From Halorubrum depositum (GTDB taxonomy: Archaea; Halobacteriota; Halobacteria; Halobacteriales; Haloferacaceae): a stretch of 64,000 bases of DNA. The stretch spans positions 558,001 through 622,000 of the forward strand of contig NZ_VCNM01000002.1 in assembly GCF_007671725.1 (NCBI RefSeq), read 5' to 3'. The notes below the pieces were generated by a model. The model was given only the letters and a program-made list of their open reading frames with translations. It searched no databases and had not been told where the DNA came from. The translations under genes were made by a program, and so were the position numbers. How positions within the stretch are numbered: position 1 is the stretch's first letter; each line of letters begins with the position of its first letter. Shown piece after piece: positions 48,195 through 57,510 of this stretch.

Positions 48195-51100
48195 TTACGG
48201 GCTCACGCCTGTGGTGACGGTCGCGTCGACGGTCGCGTCCGCCAAGACCGGCGTCGTGGGCGCGAGCGTCGCGCTCTGGTTACCCGATCCGTCGCCGCCG
48301 TCGGAGCCCCCGTCGACCGGACAGTCGGGGTCGCCGCTCGGACAGTCGACGATCTCCTCTTCGAGTTCGACCGTCGCTGCCGCGTCGTCCGCGCCGACGA
48401 CCTGCGCCTCGGTCACCTCGACCTCTCCGACGCGCTGCGTGGTGTACAGGTCGTCACCGGTCGTCTGCGCGGTGCTGACGGTGTACGCGCCCGTCGCGCG
48501 GACGCTCGTGTTCGTGTAGCCGTTCTCGGGACCGAACTCGTCGTAGCCGGTCGTCGAGTACGGCACCGTGAACTCGAAGTTCCCGTTCTCGTCGGCCTCG
48601 GCGTACTGCGTGTACTCGAACGTCTCGCCCGACGGCTTCCGCATCTCGACGGTCGCCTCGACCTCCTGGCCGGGCTCGGCGCCCGAGCCCTCGACCGTCG
48701 CGCCGGGGACGCGTTCGAACGTCTTCACGTAGTCGTCCTGGAACGCCGCGAGGAACGACTCGCCGAGAACGTCCTCGACGCTGGTCCCCTCGGGGACGAG
48801 CTGCTGGAGCACCTGCACCTGCAGCGCCGAGGGCGACTGCCCCTGCGCCTGCGAGGCGTGGACGAGCCGGTGGTGTTCGAGCGCGGCGACGCGCTCGGAG
48901 GGGAGCGTGCCGACGCCGCCGACCTGGGCGCTGCCGTCCTCCTCGACGTAGGCGCGCGCCGCGCTCATGTTGTCGAACTGTCGGACCGTCGTCGTCGGGT
49001 CGGCCGGCAGCGTGTTCACCTCGACCTGCTCGCCGCCCTGCGTCTGGGCGGTCCGGGTCTCCCAGTCGACCACCACGGGTTCGGGGTCGACCGCGCTGCC
49101 GTAGTGTTCGTACAGGCGGATCATCTGGCTCTCGTGGTAGCGCTGGGTGTTCACCTGCATCACCGTGCTGAAGCCGCCCTGCTCTGTCTGCTGGTAGAGG
49201 ACGCGGTTGAAGTCGGAGCGCGTCTCGTTGCCGGAGTAGAACGTGACCGGCGCGCCGAACTTGGAGTTCGGCGAGGCCATCTGCCAGTCGACCATCACGT
49301 AGCGGGTGTTTTCGCCCTCCGTGCTCTGGCTCGCGAGGACCTCGCGTGATTCTTCCTCGCTCGGCGCGAGGAGGTAGTCGGCTGCGTCGCCCGCGTTCTG
49401 CTGGAACGGGTTCGCGTTCGGGATGCGCTCGGCGCGCGTGGTGATCCAGTGGCCGTAGTCCCACCACGACTGCACGCCGTACGCGCCCTCCGGGTACTCG
49501 AAGTCGCCGTCGGCCGGACGCTCGTAGGTGCCGTACAGCTCCATGGGGTTTTCCGCGCCCTCGAGTTCTCCGGGGGTGGGCGTCTCGTCGTTCATCCACT
49601 GCAGGCTGCCGTCCCACTGGGTGACGCCGCCGGGGCCGGTGTTCGCGCCGGCGGCCCAGACGGGCGTCGCCATCGCGACGAGCGGGACGATGAGGACGAC
49701 AACTAAAGCGATGGCGACCATCGCCTGCCAACCCTCGACGTCGCGGACGTCGTCCAGCGAGCGCAGGCTGATCGCGTCGAGCGTCACCTGGAGGAAGTAC
49801 GCCGCGCCGACCGCGACGATCACCGCGAGGTAGTAGTTGAAGCGGGTCTGCGTGAACGCCGCGCTCCCGATGAACGCCGCCCACACGACGAAGTACAGCT
49901 CCTCGGCGTCGTACTCGACGAGGAACGTCGCGCCGACGAGGAACGCGGCGGCGATGACGAGCCCGACCACCTGCCAGCTCACGCCGACGACACCGCCGAT
50001 GGCGTCGTAGAGCTGGGGCACCGCGTAGACGGAGCCGACGACAGCGAGCGCGGCCGGGATGTACAGCGTGTGGTTGGGATCGTCGGAGCGGTAGAGGGGA
50101 CGGGCGAGGATGTACAGGATCGCGGCGAGCGCGAGGAAGAACGCGAAGCCGTACTGCGAGAGAACGAAGTCGGAGAAGGCGGCGTTCTGGAGCGGGGGTT
50201 GGGCCTCGCCGATGGTGCGGAACTGTGCGGTGGCGCTGAAGCCGACGAAGTTCAGGAGATTCGTCGTGAGCGTCGACCACAGTGACGGGATCGCGAGCCA
50301 GACCATACCTGCGGACGCGAGAATGAGGCCGCCGACGGCCGGCGGGTAGGTGTCGACCTCGAGTTCGCGCGACTCCCACTGACGGGCGAGCCACGCGAGG
50401 AAGACGGCGCCGACCGCGACGCCGAGCGGGAGCACGACCTGGAGGAGCGAATACTGTGTGGTTTGGAAGGAAAACGTGTCGAGCGGGATCAGCTGCATCA
50501 GAGCCGTCACGCTCATCGCGACCGCGCCGGCGAACGCAACGGGTTCGGGGCTTCTCCCGTGATAGGTGTCGCTCGTGAGCTTCACCGCGAGGAAGACACC
50601 GGTGATCCCGACCAGAAGGACGCCGGGCTGCCACGTCCACATGTAGAGGCCGAGCCCGACGCCCGCGGCGGCCGCGTACGCGGCGGGGCGTTTGAGCGCG
50701 TCCCAGTCGCGGTCGACGACGAGCTCCCAGACGGGCGCCTCGCGCTCGGCGACCGCGAAGGCGACGAGGAACGCGAGGACGGCGAGGCTCTGGAAGAGCA
50801 CTTCGGCGGCGCTGTGGTCCGGGAAGCCGACGAGGCTGTAGCTGAAGAAGGTGCCCGGGAGGAGCGCGAGGACGACGACCGCGGCGACCGCGGCGAACCG
50901 GTCGACGAGCCGGCGCGCGATGAAGTAGGTCGGGATCGTGACGAGCGTGCCGGCGAGGGGCGCCATGATGAGCATGATTTCTTCGGTGCTGCCCATGAGC
51001 GGCCGGGCGATGAACACGCTGACCGCCATGATGTGGTCCCAGAGGGTGCCGAACTGCCCCGCTTGGTTCCCAAGCGGGAAACCGGTCCAGACGTCGAAAC

Positions 51101-51332
51101 CTAGGGTGTTCGGCCAGTTCTCGAGGAGATAGCTCGTCTCGCGGAGGTGATACCAGGCGTCGTTACCGCGGAAGTACACTTCGCCGTTTCGAACGAAGTT
51201 GCCGTACGAGCGGAGCCGTGTCCACAGCATGAACGCGAACGCCCCGAGGAGGATGAGGACGTGATACCACCCCCGGAGGACGTCGAGGGGCGATCCCTCG
51301 TCGTCTCCGACGGCGTCGGTTTGCTGACTCAT
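48195..51332 (-). CDS. aglB: Archaeal oligosaccharyltransferase
   Basis: 1045 aa. The N-terminal half has about 13 membrane helices; the first outer loop contains GNDAWYHLRETSYLLENWP (DxD-like metal site, about 56-60). The catalytic WWDYG motif is in QSWWDYGHWITTRAERIPN (about 622-640), followed by a large extracellular beta-rich C-terminal part and a final acidic tail. It transfers the lipid-linked glycan to Asn of S-layer and archaellin proteins. GGTATATAAC at about 51367-51376 is the promoter. DUF368 follows immediately. Confidence 0.97.
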   Translation of the reverse strand: MSQQTDAVGDDEGSPLDVLRGWYHVLILLGAFAFMLWTRLRSYGNFVRNGEVYFRGNDAWYHLRETSYLLENWPNTLGFDVWTGFPLGNQAGQFGTLWDHIMAVSVFIARPLMGSTEEIMLIMAPLAGTLVTIPTYFIARRLVDRFAAVAAVVVLALLPGTFFSYSLVGFPDHSAAEVLFQSLAVLAFLVAFAVAEREAPVWELVVDRDWDALKRPAAYAAAAGVGLGLYMWTWQPGVLLVGITGVFLAVKLTSDTYHGRSPEPVAFAGAVAMSVTALMQLIPLDTFSFQTTQYSLLQVVLPLGVAVGAVFLAWLARQWESRELEVDTYPPAVGGLILASAGMVWLAIPSLWSTLTTNLLNFVGFSATAQFRTIGEAQPPLQNAAFSDFVLSQYGFAFFLALAAILYILARPLYRSDDPNHTLYIPAALAVVGSVYAVPQLYDAIGGVVGVSWQVVGLVIAAAFLVGATFLVEYDAEELYFVVWAAFIGSAAFTQTRFNYYLAVIVAVGAAYFLQVTLDAISLRSLDDVRDVEGWQAMVAIALVVVLIVPLVAMATPVWAAGANTGPGGVTQWDGSLQWMNDETPTPGELEGAENPMELYGTYERPADGDFEYPEGAYGVQSWWDYGHWITTRAERIPNANPFQQNAGDAADYLLAPSEEESREVLASQSTEGENTRYVMVDWQMASPNSKFGAPVTFYSGNETRSDFNRVLYQQTEQGGFSTVMQVNTQRYHESQMIRLYEHYGSAVDPEPVVVDWETRTAQTQGGEQVEVNTLPADPTTTVRQFDNMSAARAYVEEDGSAQVGGVGTLPSERVAALEHHRLVHASQAQGQSPSALQVQVLQQLVPEGTSVEDVLGESFLAAFQDDYVKTFERVPGATVEGSGAEPGQEVEATVEMRKPSGETFEYTQYAEADENGNFEFTVPYSTTGYDEFGPENGYTNTSVRATGAYTVSTAQTTGDDLYTTQRVGEVEVTEAQVVGADDAAATVELEEEIVDCPSGDPDCPVDGGSDGGDGSGNQSATLAPTTPVLADATVDATVTTGVSP

Positions 51333-51507
51333 TACACGAAGTCACTTCCAAAACCTCCATAAGGCTTGTTATATACCGATCGGCGATGGACTTGGACCCG
51401 GTGAGCGATCTCCGGAGTCGGCCGATTGTCGTTAAGCCAATCTGCGGGAGTCCAACGGAAAGACTCCGTGAAGATGCCTTTTTATTCGGCCCCGACAACA
51501 GCCGCGT

Positions 51508-52650
51508 ATGAACGTGTTCGCGGCGGCCGCGCTGGGCCTCCTGGGCGTGACGGCCGCGCCGTACCTCTGCTTCTTCGGGCTGTACGCGTGGGTCCAACCC
51601 GAGGGCTCACCGGCCGCCAAGGAGCCGGCGGAACCCACGGTGAGCGTCGTCCTCCCGACGTACAACGAAGAGCGGATCATTCAGGCGAAGCTCGACGACC
51701 TGCTTGAACTCGACTACCCGATGGAGAAGGTCGAGCTCGTCGTCGTGGACTCCTCGACCGACGAGACGCGGTCGCTGATCCGCGGGTACTTCGAGAACGT
51801 GGACGCGCTCGATCTCGTGTTGATCGAGGAGGACGAGCGTCGCGGGCTCGCGCCCGCGCTCAACGAGGCGTACGAGGCCGCGCAAAACGAGATGGTCGTC
51901 AAGACCGACTGCGACTCGAAGCTGCCGCCGGACGTGCTCCGCGAGGCGGCCGCGAATCTCGCAGACGACGAGGTCGACGCCGTCACGGGACGGAACGTCG
52001 AGGTCCTCGGCGGGAGCGAAGTGGAGTCGGGGTACCGGGGCGTGCAGTCGCACATTCAGCAGTTGGAGTCGCATCTCGACTCGACGCTCATCTTCCACGG
52101 TCCCTTCTCGGCGTTCGAGAACGACGCGTTACTGCCGATCGACCCGAACTCGCTGGCGGACGACACGGAGCTTGCACTGAAGATTCGTCGCCAGGGCGGG
52201 CGGGTGGTGTTCGATCCCGCGGTGCGGTACAAGGAGGCGAGTCACTCCGCATTCGTCAAGCGTCGGAAGCAGAAGGATCGGCGGGCGATGGGGTTGATTC
52301 AACTGCTGGTGCAGCATCGAGACGCGGTCGGGAGGTACGGAAAGTACGGGGGGTTGGTGTTGCCGTTCAACTGGTGGTTCATGATCGCGTCGCCGTGGCT
52401 GCTGGCGCTGACGCTGGCGGTCGGGACGGTTGGCGCCGTGATCGCGTTCGGGATAGGAGGACTTGCGTTGCCGCTCGTCGTCGGGTTGTTCACGTATCTC
52501 GGACAGAAGGACGTGCTTGGTCCGGTGCAGGCGCTGTACTCACTGTTCGACACGCAGGTATCGTTGCTGCGTGCAAGTGTTGAGCTGGTGGTCGGTGACG
52601 CGGACGGGACGTGGGACGTCGACGCGGAGCTGCGGGAGGCGTTCGAGTGA
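51508..52650 (+). CDS. GT2-family membrane glycosyltransferase
   Basis: 380 aa. An N-terminal helix precedes the GT-A domain: TVSVVLPTYNEERIIQAKLDDLLEL (about 43-67), VVVDSSTDETR, the DxD-like KTDCDSKL (about 132-139) and SLADDTELALKIRRQGGRV (ED/x acceptor motif, about 211-229). Two C-terminal membrane helices (LALTLAVGTVGAVIAFGIGG) anchor it. It is likely an Agl/Exo-type enzyme building the lipid-linked glycan. A CTTTTTATTC box gives a leaderless start. It overlaps the next gene. Confidence 0.88.
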   Translation: MNVFAAAALGLLGVTAAPYLCFFGLYAWVQPEGSPAAKEPAEPTVSVVLPTYNEERIIQAKLDDLLELDYPMEKVELVVVDSSTDETRSLIRGYFENVDALDLVLIEEDERRGLAPALNEAYEAAQNEMVVKTDCDSKLPPDVLREAAANLADDEVDAVTGRNVEVLGGSEVESGYRGVQSHIQQLESHLDSTLIFHGPFSAFENDALLPIDPNSLADDTELALKIRRQGGRVVFDPAVRYKEASHSAFVKRRKQKDRRAMGLIQLLVQHRDAVGRYGKYGGLVLPFNWWFMIASPWLLALTLAVGTVGAVIAFGIGGLALPLVVGLFTYLGQKDVLGPVQALYSLFDTQVSLLRASVELVVGDADGTWDVDAELREAFE

Positions 52651-53735
52651 AGATATTGTTCGTTACGCACCGGTACCCGCCTCGGACCGGTGGTGTCGAG
52701 ACGCACGTTCGAGAGATCTCGACGCGACTCGCAGATCGGGGTCACGATGTGACTGTGTTCAGTGCAGACGCGGGGGATGACGTGCCAACTCGGACAACCG
52801 ATGAGAGCGTTCGAGTTCGTCGCTTCCGATCTCTGAGCCCCGATGAAGCGTTCTATTTCGCGCCACAGATGGCAGCTGCCGTGCGTCGCGTGGGCGCCGA
52901 CGTAGTTCACGCGCACAACTACCACGCGTTTCCGCTGTTCTTCGCGGCAGTTGGTATCACCGACGAACGGTTCATCGTGACGACTCACTACCACGGAAAG
53001 AGTGCAAGCGGCTTCCGAGATCTGCTGTTGTCCGCGTATCGCCCCTTTGGAAAGTGGGCGGTTCGGCAGGCGGACGAGATAATCGCAGTAAGTGAGTGGG
53101 AATGTGACCGATTGCACGAGGATATCGGTGTCAACGCAACCGTAATTCCGAATGGAATTAATGTCGATCGGTTCGCAAATACGGACCCTGAGAAGCGAGA
53201 ACGACCGTACCTGCTGTGCGTTGGGAGGTTGGAGGAGTACAAAGGGATTCAGCAGGTCATTCGAGCGCTGCCGGAACTTTCAGGATACGACTTGGTGATT
53301 GCTGGAAGCGGGCCATACCGCGAGGAATTGGAGCGGATTGCACGTGAAACAAAAGTAAGTGATCGAGTCCATTTCCTTGGATATGTGGAAGATAGGCGAC
53401 TCCCTAGGCTATACGCTGGAGCAGAGGTATATCTCTCCCTCTCTGAATTCGAAGCGTACGGAATAACTGTCTCCGAAGCGTTAGCAGCGGGGACATCGTG
53501 CGTGGTGAGAGAAGCAGGTGCACTCAAGGATTGGCTGGATGGTCCCGCCGTTGAGGGTGTAACGGTCACGTCACCAGATGCGATATCCGAGGTCATCAAC
53601 AAAGTTCTGGGACAAAATCCAGAGTGTGATGTTCCGTCTTGGTCAAAGATCACCGATCAACTTCTTACCAGATACCTCGATCAAGCAGAAGGAAACAGGC
53701 ATAAGCACCGCGATAGTACGGCTCCCCATTCATGA
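52647..53735 (+). CDS. GT4-family glycosyltransferase
   Basis: 362 aa from the GTG at 52647 (VKILFVTHRYPPRTGGVETHV), which overlaps the previous stop by GTGA. The GT-B fold shows the N-terminal GGVETH donor loop, SEWECDRL, VIPNGINVDRF, LLCVGRLEEYKGIQQVI and the E-x7-E-like SEFEAYGITVSEALA (about 275-289). It transfers a nucleotide-activated sugar in glycan assembly. Codon use begins to drift to lower GC within this gene. Confidence 0.9.
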   Translation: MKILFVTHRYPPRTGGVETHVREISTRLADRGHDVTVFSADAGDDVPTRTTDESVRVRRFRSLSPDEAFYFAPQMAAAVRRVGADVVHAHNYHAFPLFFAAVGITDERFIVTTHYHGKSASGFRDLLLSAYRPFGKWAVRQADEIIAVSEWECDRLHEDIGVNATVIPNGINVDRFANTDPEKRERPYLLCVGRLEEYKGIQQVIRALPELSGYDLVIAGSGPYREELERIARETKVSDRVHFLGYVEDRRLPRLYAGAEVYLSLSEFEAYGITVSEALAAGTSCVVREAGALKDWLDGPAVEGVTVTSPDAISEVINKVLGQNPECDVPSWSKITDQLLTRYLDQAEGNRHKHRDSTAPHS

Positions 53736-54355
53736 CCTCAGACGTATCTGTCGTCATCCCTTCTATCAAGGACAATGTACTAACAGTGGAGAGTATTCCC
53801 GAGGACGTTCCGGTGTTTATTGAGCGCGAGGGAACACTGAACGAGGCGCGCAATCGGGGCGTCCGACACGCGGAACACGACATCGTCGCTATCCTAGACG
53901 ACGATATCGCCTTCACAGAATCCGTGTTCGATGATTTGGTTGGGATGGTCGACGAACAGACGGTTGTCGGCGCAGCTGACTGGGAATTCGGGCTTCTCGC
54001 AGGTAGAGTAATTCTGTTCCACCGAGATGTCTGGCGCGACGTTGGCGGATTCGACGAGCGACTTCGAAGCCACAACGGCGACACCGACTTTTCTATTAAG
54101 ATTCACGACGCAGGCTACGACCTCGTTCGCTTCCCGCGTGAAATCATCAGACACGAGGAACACAGCAGGTCGATAACGACCCGGGATCGGGCTTGGCGGT
54201 TAGCCTACCTCTGCGGGAAACATCCAGAATATGCACCGCATCTCCTCGCCAGCACAGCTGCATATAACGTGGCGCAGTGGACCGGTGTCGATTATAAAAT
54301 GATGGTTCCGAGGACAGTCATCGACGTAACATGGTCCGGACGGGACGAGGACTGA
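53732..54355 (+). CDS. Small GT2-family glycosyltransferase
   Basis: 207 aa, overlapping the GT4 stop by ATGA. It has VSVVIPSIKDN at the start, GTLNEARNRGVRHAEHDIVAILDDDIAF (DxD, about 34-61) and the acceptor segment RDVGGFDERLRSHNGDTDFSIKI. The domain is shorter than usual GT2 enzymes, with no membrane anchor. Sugar specificity is unknown. Confidence 0.85.
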   Translation: MTSDVSVVIPSIKDNVLTVESIPEDVPVFIEREGTLNEARNRGVRHAEHDIVAILDDDIAFTESVFDDLVGMVDEQTVVGAADWEFGLLAGRVILFHRDVWRDVGGFDERLRSHNGDTDFSIKIHDAGYDLVRFPREIIRHEEHSRSITTRDRAWRLAYLCGKHPEYAPHLLASTAAYNVAQWTGVDYKMMVPRTVIDVTWSGRDED

Positions 54356-54425
54356 AACAAACTCGTAAGCGCGGAGTCTGCGAACAGATCAATTAAGACC
54401 GTCGGTATTGAGGCTTCTAATTAGA

Positions 54426-55331
54426 ATGCTGATCGTGTTGGCCCTCGATGCCCTGGACCACGAACACGTGGAGCACTTCGGGTATTCTGAACTCAATCTG
54501 AACCAGTCCGGCGAGATCTCAACGTTCTCCTACATGAAAGACCAGCCGTTCACGCTGGAGGTCTGGCCGACAGTAGCGACCGGACTCGGTCCGAACGAGC
54601 ACGGCTTGACTGGCTCGGGTACCAGCGAGTGGAGCAATCCTGCCCTAGATTTTCTCTCGAAGTACACCTCCAACCTTGGCGGCAACACCCGTGACAGACT
54701 CGGGCGCATCGCCGAGTCTGTGACCGGATCGAGTTACACCATCCCCGAAACGGATGCCAATCACGTCTTCGAGGGCGAAAACCGTGTCGTTCACAACTGG
54801 CCAGGCGTCCACAACTCCAAGGAACTCAAGCGTGTGTGGGACACCGCCAATCCTGACGAGGGCGACCAGACCGTCGCGGGCTTCGAGCAAGAGATATTCG
54901 GCATCGCCGCCGAGCAGTTCGGCTGGACACGTGAAATGCTTAACCACGGATTAGTTCTCGCAGGTTGTCACATTCACACGCTGGACATGTGTGGACACAT
55001 TTACCGTTACGACGAGGAACGGTATCGGGCGGTGTACGAGCGGGTGGCCGAATGGGTGGCTGAAATTGAGTCACGGCTCGGCGACGACGACGAGTTGCTC
55101 ATAATGTCGGATCACGGTATCCACACCGACTGGGACTCCGACTCGACGGAGCCAGGTCGACACTCCTACCGGGCGATGGCGGCGACGACGGCGTCAAAGA
55201 GTCTGTTCGATGACGTCCACGATGCCAGAGCGTGGATAGAGGAAGTCGTCGCCGAACACAAAGTCACCGATGAGGACGAAGGAAATGTTGATATTCCGAC
55301 CAACCAGTTAGAGGACCTTGGTTACATATGA
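54426..55331 (+). CDS. Alkaline-phosphatase-superfamily protein, divergent type
   Basis: 301 aa from the ATG at 54426 (MLIVLALDALDHEHVEHFGY). Metal-site features of the superfamily are LALDALD near the N-terminus, the nucleophile region EVWPTVATGLGPNEHGLTG (Thr about residue 42), and the late DELLIMSDHGIHTD and HSYRAM. This matches type I phosphodiesterase/phosphoglyceromutase-like enzymes. It ends with QLEDLGYI, as do four other superfamily proteins here. It overlaps the next gene by ATGA. A transferase or hydrolase acting on surface glycans is likely. Confidence 0.8.
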   Translation: MLIVLALDALDHEHVEHFGYSELNLNQSGEISTFSYMKDQPFTLEVWPTVATGLGPNEHGLTGSGTSEWSNPALDFLSKYTSNLGGNTRDRLGRIAESVTGSSYTIPETDANHVFEGENRVVHNWPGVHNSKELKRVWDTANPDEGDQTVAGFEQEIFGIAAEQFGWTREMLNHGLVLAGCHIHTLDMCGHIYRYDEERYRAVYERVAEWVAEIESRLGDDDELLIMSDHGIHTDWDSDSTEPGRHSYRAMAATTASKSLFDDVHDARAWIEEVVAEHKVTDEDEGNVDIPTNQLEDLGYI

Positions 55332-56236
55332 CGCTCGGCGACTGGGTCAGTGAATCAGTCGAGCGAGTTCGGACCGACGGAACGGCCGGTGCGCACGAGT
55401 CAGCGTACGAATTCTACGTCGGCCTCTGCCGAAACATGGGGCGGCGGGTCAACTACGGCACCAACGTCTTCGAGGAGTCGTGGGACGTGCTTGTCATCCT
55501 TGACGCCTGCCGATGGGATCTGATGCGTGAGGTTGTGTCTGGCTACGATTTCGTCGACAAAACAACGACGTACTCCGTTGCAAGCAGTTCCGAGGAGTGG
55601 ATGGAGAAGACATTTGGTGAAGTCGATAACTCTGACGTCGGGTACGTGACAGCGAACCCCTTCTCGCGGCAAATGTTGAACCCTAATGACTTCCAGCTCC
55701 TCGATGAGGTGTGGGAGTACGCCGTGGACAACGAGGTTCGGACCATCCCCGCCGACGCCGTGACTGACCGGGCAATACGTGCGCACCGTGAGATCAACCC
55801 CGACCGTCTCGTCGCTCACTATATGCAACCGCATTACCCATTCGTTCCGAACCCGATGGACGAGGGGCTCCCGCTTGAAGACTTCGGCGGCACCGACCAC
55901 GAGGATGTCTGGGACAAACTCCGCCGCGGGACGGTCTCCCGCGAGGAGGCGTGGGAGAGCTACCGGGCGAATCTGGAGTACGTCCTCGACAGCGTCAGGA
56001 CACTTCTCAAAAGCGTCGACGGCGATGTGGTCATCACCGCAGACCATGGAAACCTGCTTGGGGAGTTCGGTCTCTACGGTCATCCCGATTACGTGCCGGT
56101 ACCGGCGCTGAAACGCGTCCCGTGGTGCCGTACGACTGCTGAGAACGAAGGGACGTACGAACCGGCAGAGTGGAGTAATAAATCCGTTAAAGACGACCGC
56201 GAGGAACTGCTTCGGAACCTAGGGTACCGATCATAA
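55328..56236 (+). CDS. Sulfatase/alkaline-phosphatase-superfamily protein, paralogue A
   Basis: 302 aa. It starts MTLGDWVSESVERVR, then RRVNYGTNVFEESWDVLVILDACRWDL (metal Asp, about 60-62), YSVASSSEEWMEKTF (Ser-rich nucleophile region), VAHYMQPHYPFVP (metal His) and ITADHGNLLGEFG (Asp-His pair). No signal peptide or membrane helix is seen, so it probably acts in the cytosol or at the membrane face. It is homologous over its full length to the genes at 57511 and 62443. It may transfer or remove phosphate- or sulfate-linked groups on the glycan. Confidence 0.85.
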   Translation: MTLGDWVSESVERVRTDGTAGAHESAYEFYVGLCRNMGRRVNYGTNVFEESWDVLVILDACRWDLMREVVSGYDFVDKTTTYSVASSSEEWMEKTFGEVDNSDVGYVTANPFSRQMLNPNDFQLLDEVWEYAVDNEVRTIPADAVTDRAIRAHREINPDRLVAHYMQPHYPFVPNPMDEGLPLEDFGGTDHEDVWDKLRRGTVSREEAWESYRANLEYVLDSVRTLLKSVDGDVVITADHGNLLGEFGLYGHPDYVPVPALKRVPWCRTTAENEGTYEPAEWSNKSVKDDREELLRNLGYRS

Positions 56237-56335
56237 ATGGACTGTTTGCCTTTGACCAGAGGAGTATAGCTCCGAGTTCATGCTGTTGTAAATAGAGACG
56301 AATCAAGTCCTTTTTATATTTTTACGACTACTTGC

Positions 56336-56470
56336 ATGCCTATCTGTAACAAAAAGGCATTACTACCGATCTTGAATCAGATCGCCGCTGCGATTGTTGG
56401 TGGTATGACGGAGACCTCAAGATCAAGAAGGTTGTACCTAAGTATGAAAACACCAGACAGAGCTAGCTAA
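56336..56470 (+). CDS. Possible 44-aa leaderless mini-protein
   Basis: The ATG at 56336 lies 22 bases after a strong TTTTTATATT box in an otherwise gene-free interval (56237-56612). It begins MPICNKKALLPILNQIAAA and ends with a basic tail. There is no homologue I recognise, and chance cannot be excluded. The remaining interval is AT-rich and empty apart from the TTTTATATG box at about 56582-56590 that serves the FkbM gene. Confidence 0.25.
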   Translation: MPICNKKALLPILNQIAAAIVGGMTETSRSRRLYLSMKTPDRAS

Positions 56471-56612
56471 GCCCACTAAAAACCACAACAGGTATGACAA
56501 GAATACACACGGAGGCAAGCTGCTGACAAACCAGACATATTCGTGAATTACCAATCGTATCGTACTCGGGTGACGCAATCGTTTTATATGCTCAGATCTC
56601 AGTAGTTTGTAG

Positions 56613-57458
56613 ATGGGCCTCCTCTCTCGGGGTGTCAAGATTCTCCGAACGGAAGGGTTACGCGGGTTGATCAACGGTTTCAGACGCTTTCTCTATTTTC
56701 GGATGCCGAACGGACGACTCACACTTCAGTTGTACTATCTCGCTAAAGGGAAGGTCTTACGCCGGTCTGAAAATGGATGGTGTCTCCATGATATTAGGAG
56801 TCGGAACCGGTTCTACTTTCCTCAACTACAGTCTCATGCCCTCCATACCGACCGGCATATAGAGTTCTTAGAGGAGACCTATTTCTCAGGTCACGGTGTG
56901 CAAGTGGAACCTGGCGATATCGTTTTCGACGTTGGCGCGTATATCGGTATGACATCACGAGTTGCAGCACGTCATGCCGAACGCGTATTTGCCATCGAAC
57001 CGAGCCCGAGAGCACGTACTTCGCTTGCGAAAAACACAGAAGAGTACGAAAACATCGAGATAGTCAGCTGTGCTGTCTCCGACAAAAGTTCCGAACTGGA
57101 ACTTCAGTTCGGCAACGATATCACAGACGACTCGCTCATCGATCCCGACGATGGTGGCTCCGGAGAAACGGTCACCGTCCCGGTAAAAACCATCAAACAG
57201 CTCGCAAACGACTTGGACGTGCCTAGCATTGATTTTCTCAAAGTCGAAGCGGAGGGGCTGGAGCCCGAAGTAGTGAGAGGCGCCGTCGGAGCTCCGGTTA
57301 AAAGAGTCGCAGTCGCGGGGAACGACGAACGATACGGCGAAACGACGTTTGAAGAGGTGTTCGAAATCCTGCGCGACGCCGGATTCGACGTCAACACGGA
57401 CTCAGAGGATCTGCCGTATAACATGGTGTATGGAATTCGTAATGACGATGGGGGGTGA
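56613..57458 (+). CDS. FkbM-family SAM-dependent methyltransferase
   Basis: 281 aa. The N-terminal basic helix (KILRTEGLRGLINGFRRFLYF) is followed by GDIVFDVGAYIGMTSRVAARHAERVFAIEPSP (motif I, about 99-130) and IEIVSCAVSDKSSELELQ. The FkbM-specific DVPSIDFLKVEAEGLEPEVVRGA is at about 204-226. It likely O-methylates a sugar of the surface glycan. TTTTATATG lies 25 bases upstream. Its lower GC than the core supports acquisition with the glycan island. Confidence 0.88.
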   Translation: MGLLSRGVKILRTEGLRGLINGFRRFLYFRMPNGRLTLQLYYLAKGKVLRRSENGWCLHDIRSRNRFYFPQLQSHALHTDRHIEFLEETYFSGHGVQVEPGDIVFDVGAYIGMTSRVAARHAERVFAIEPSPRARTSLAKNTEEYENIEIVSCAVSDKSSELELQFGNDITDDSLIDPDDGGSGETVTVPVKTIKQLANDLDVPSIDFLKVEAEGLEPEVVRGAVGAPVKRVAVAGNDERYGETTFEEVFEILRDAGFDVNTDSEDLPYNMVYGIRNDDGG

Positions 57459-57510
57459 AGACGGCTACTTCACCGTTCCGAACGAATCTTTGGTTGGCAA
57501 AAAAAGAGTT

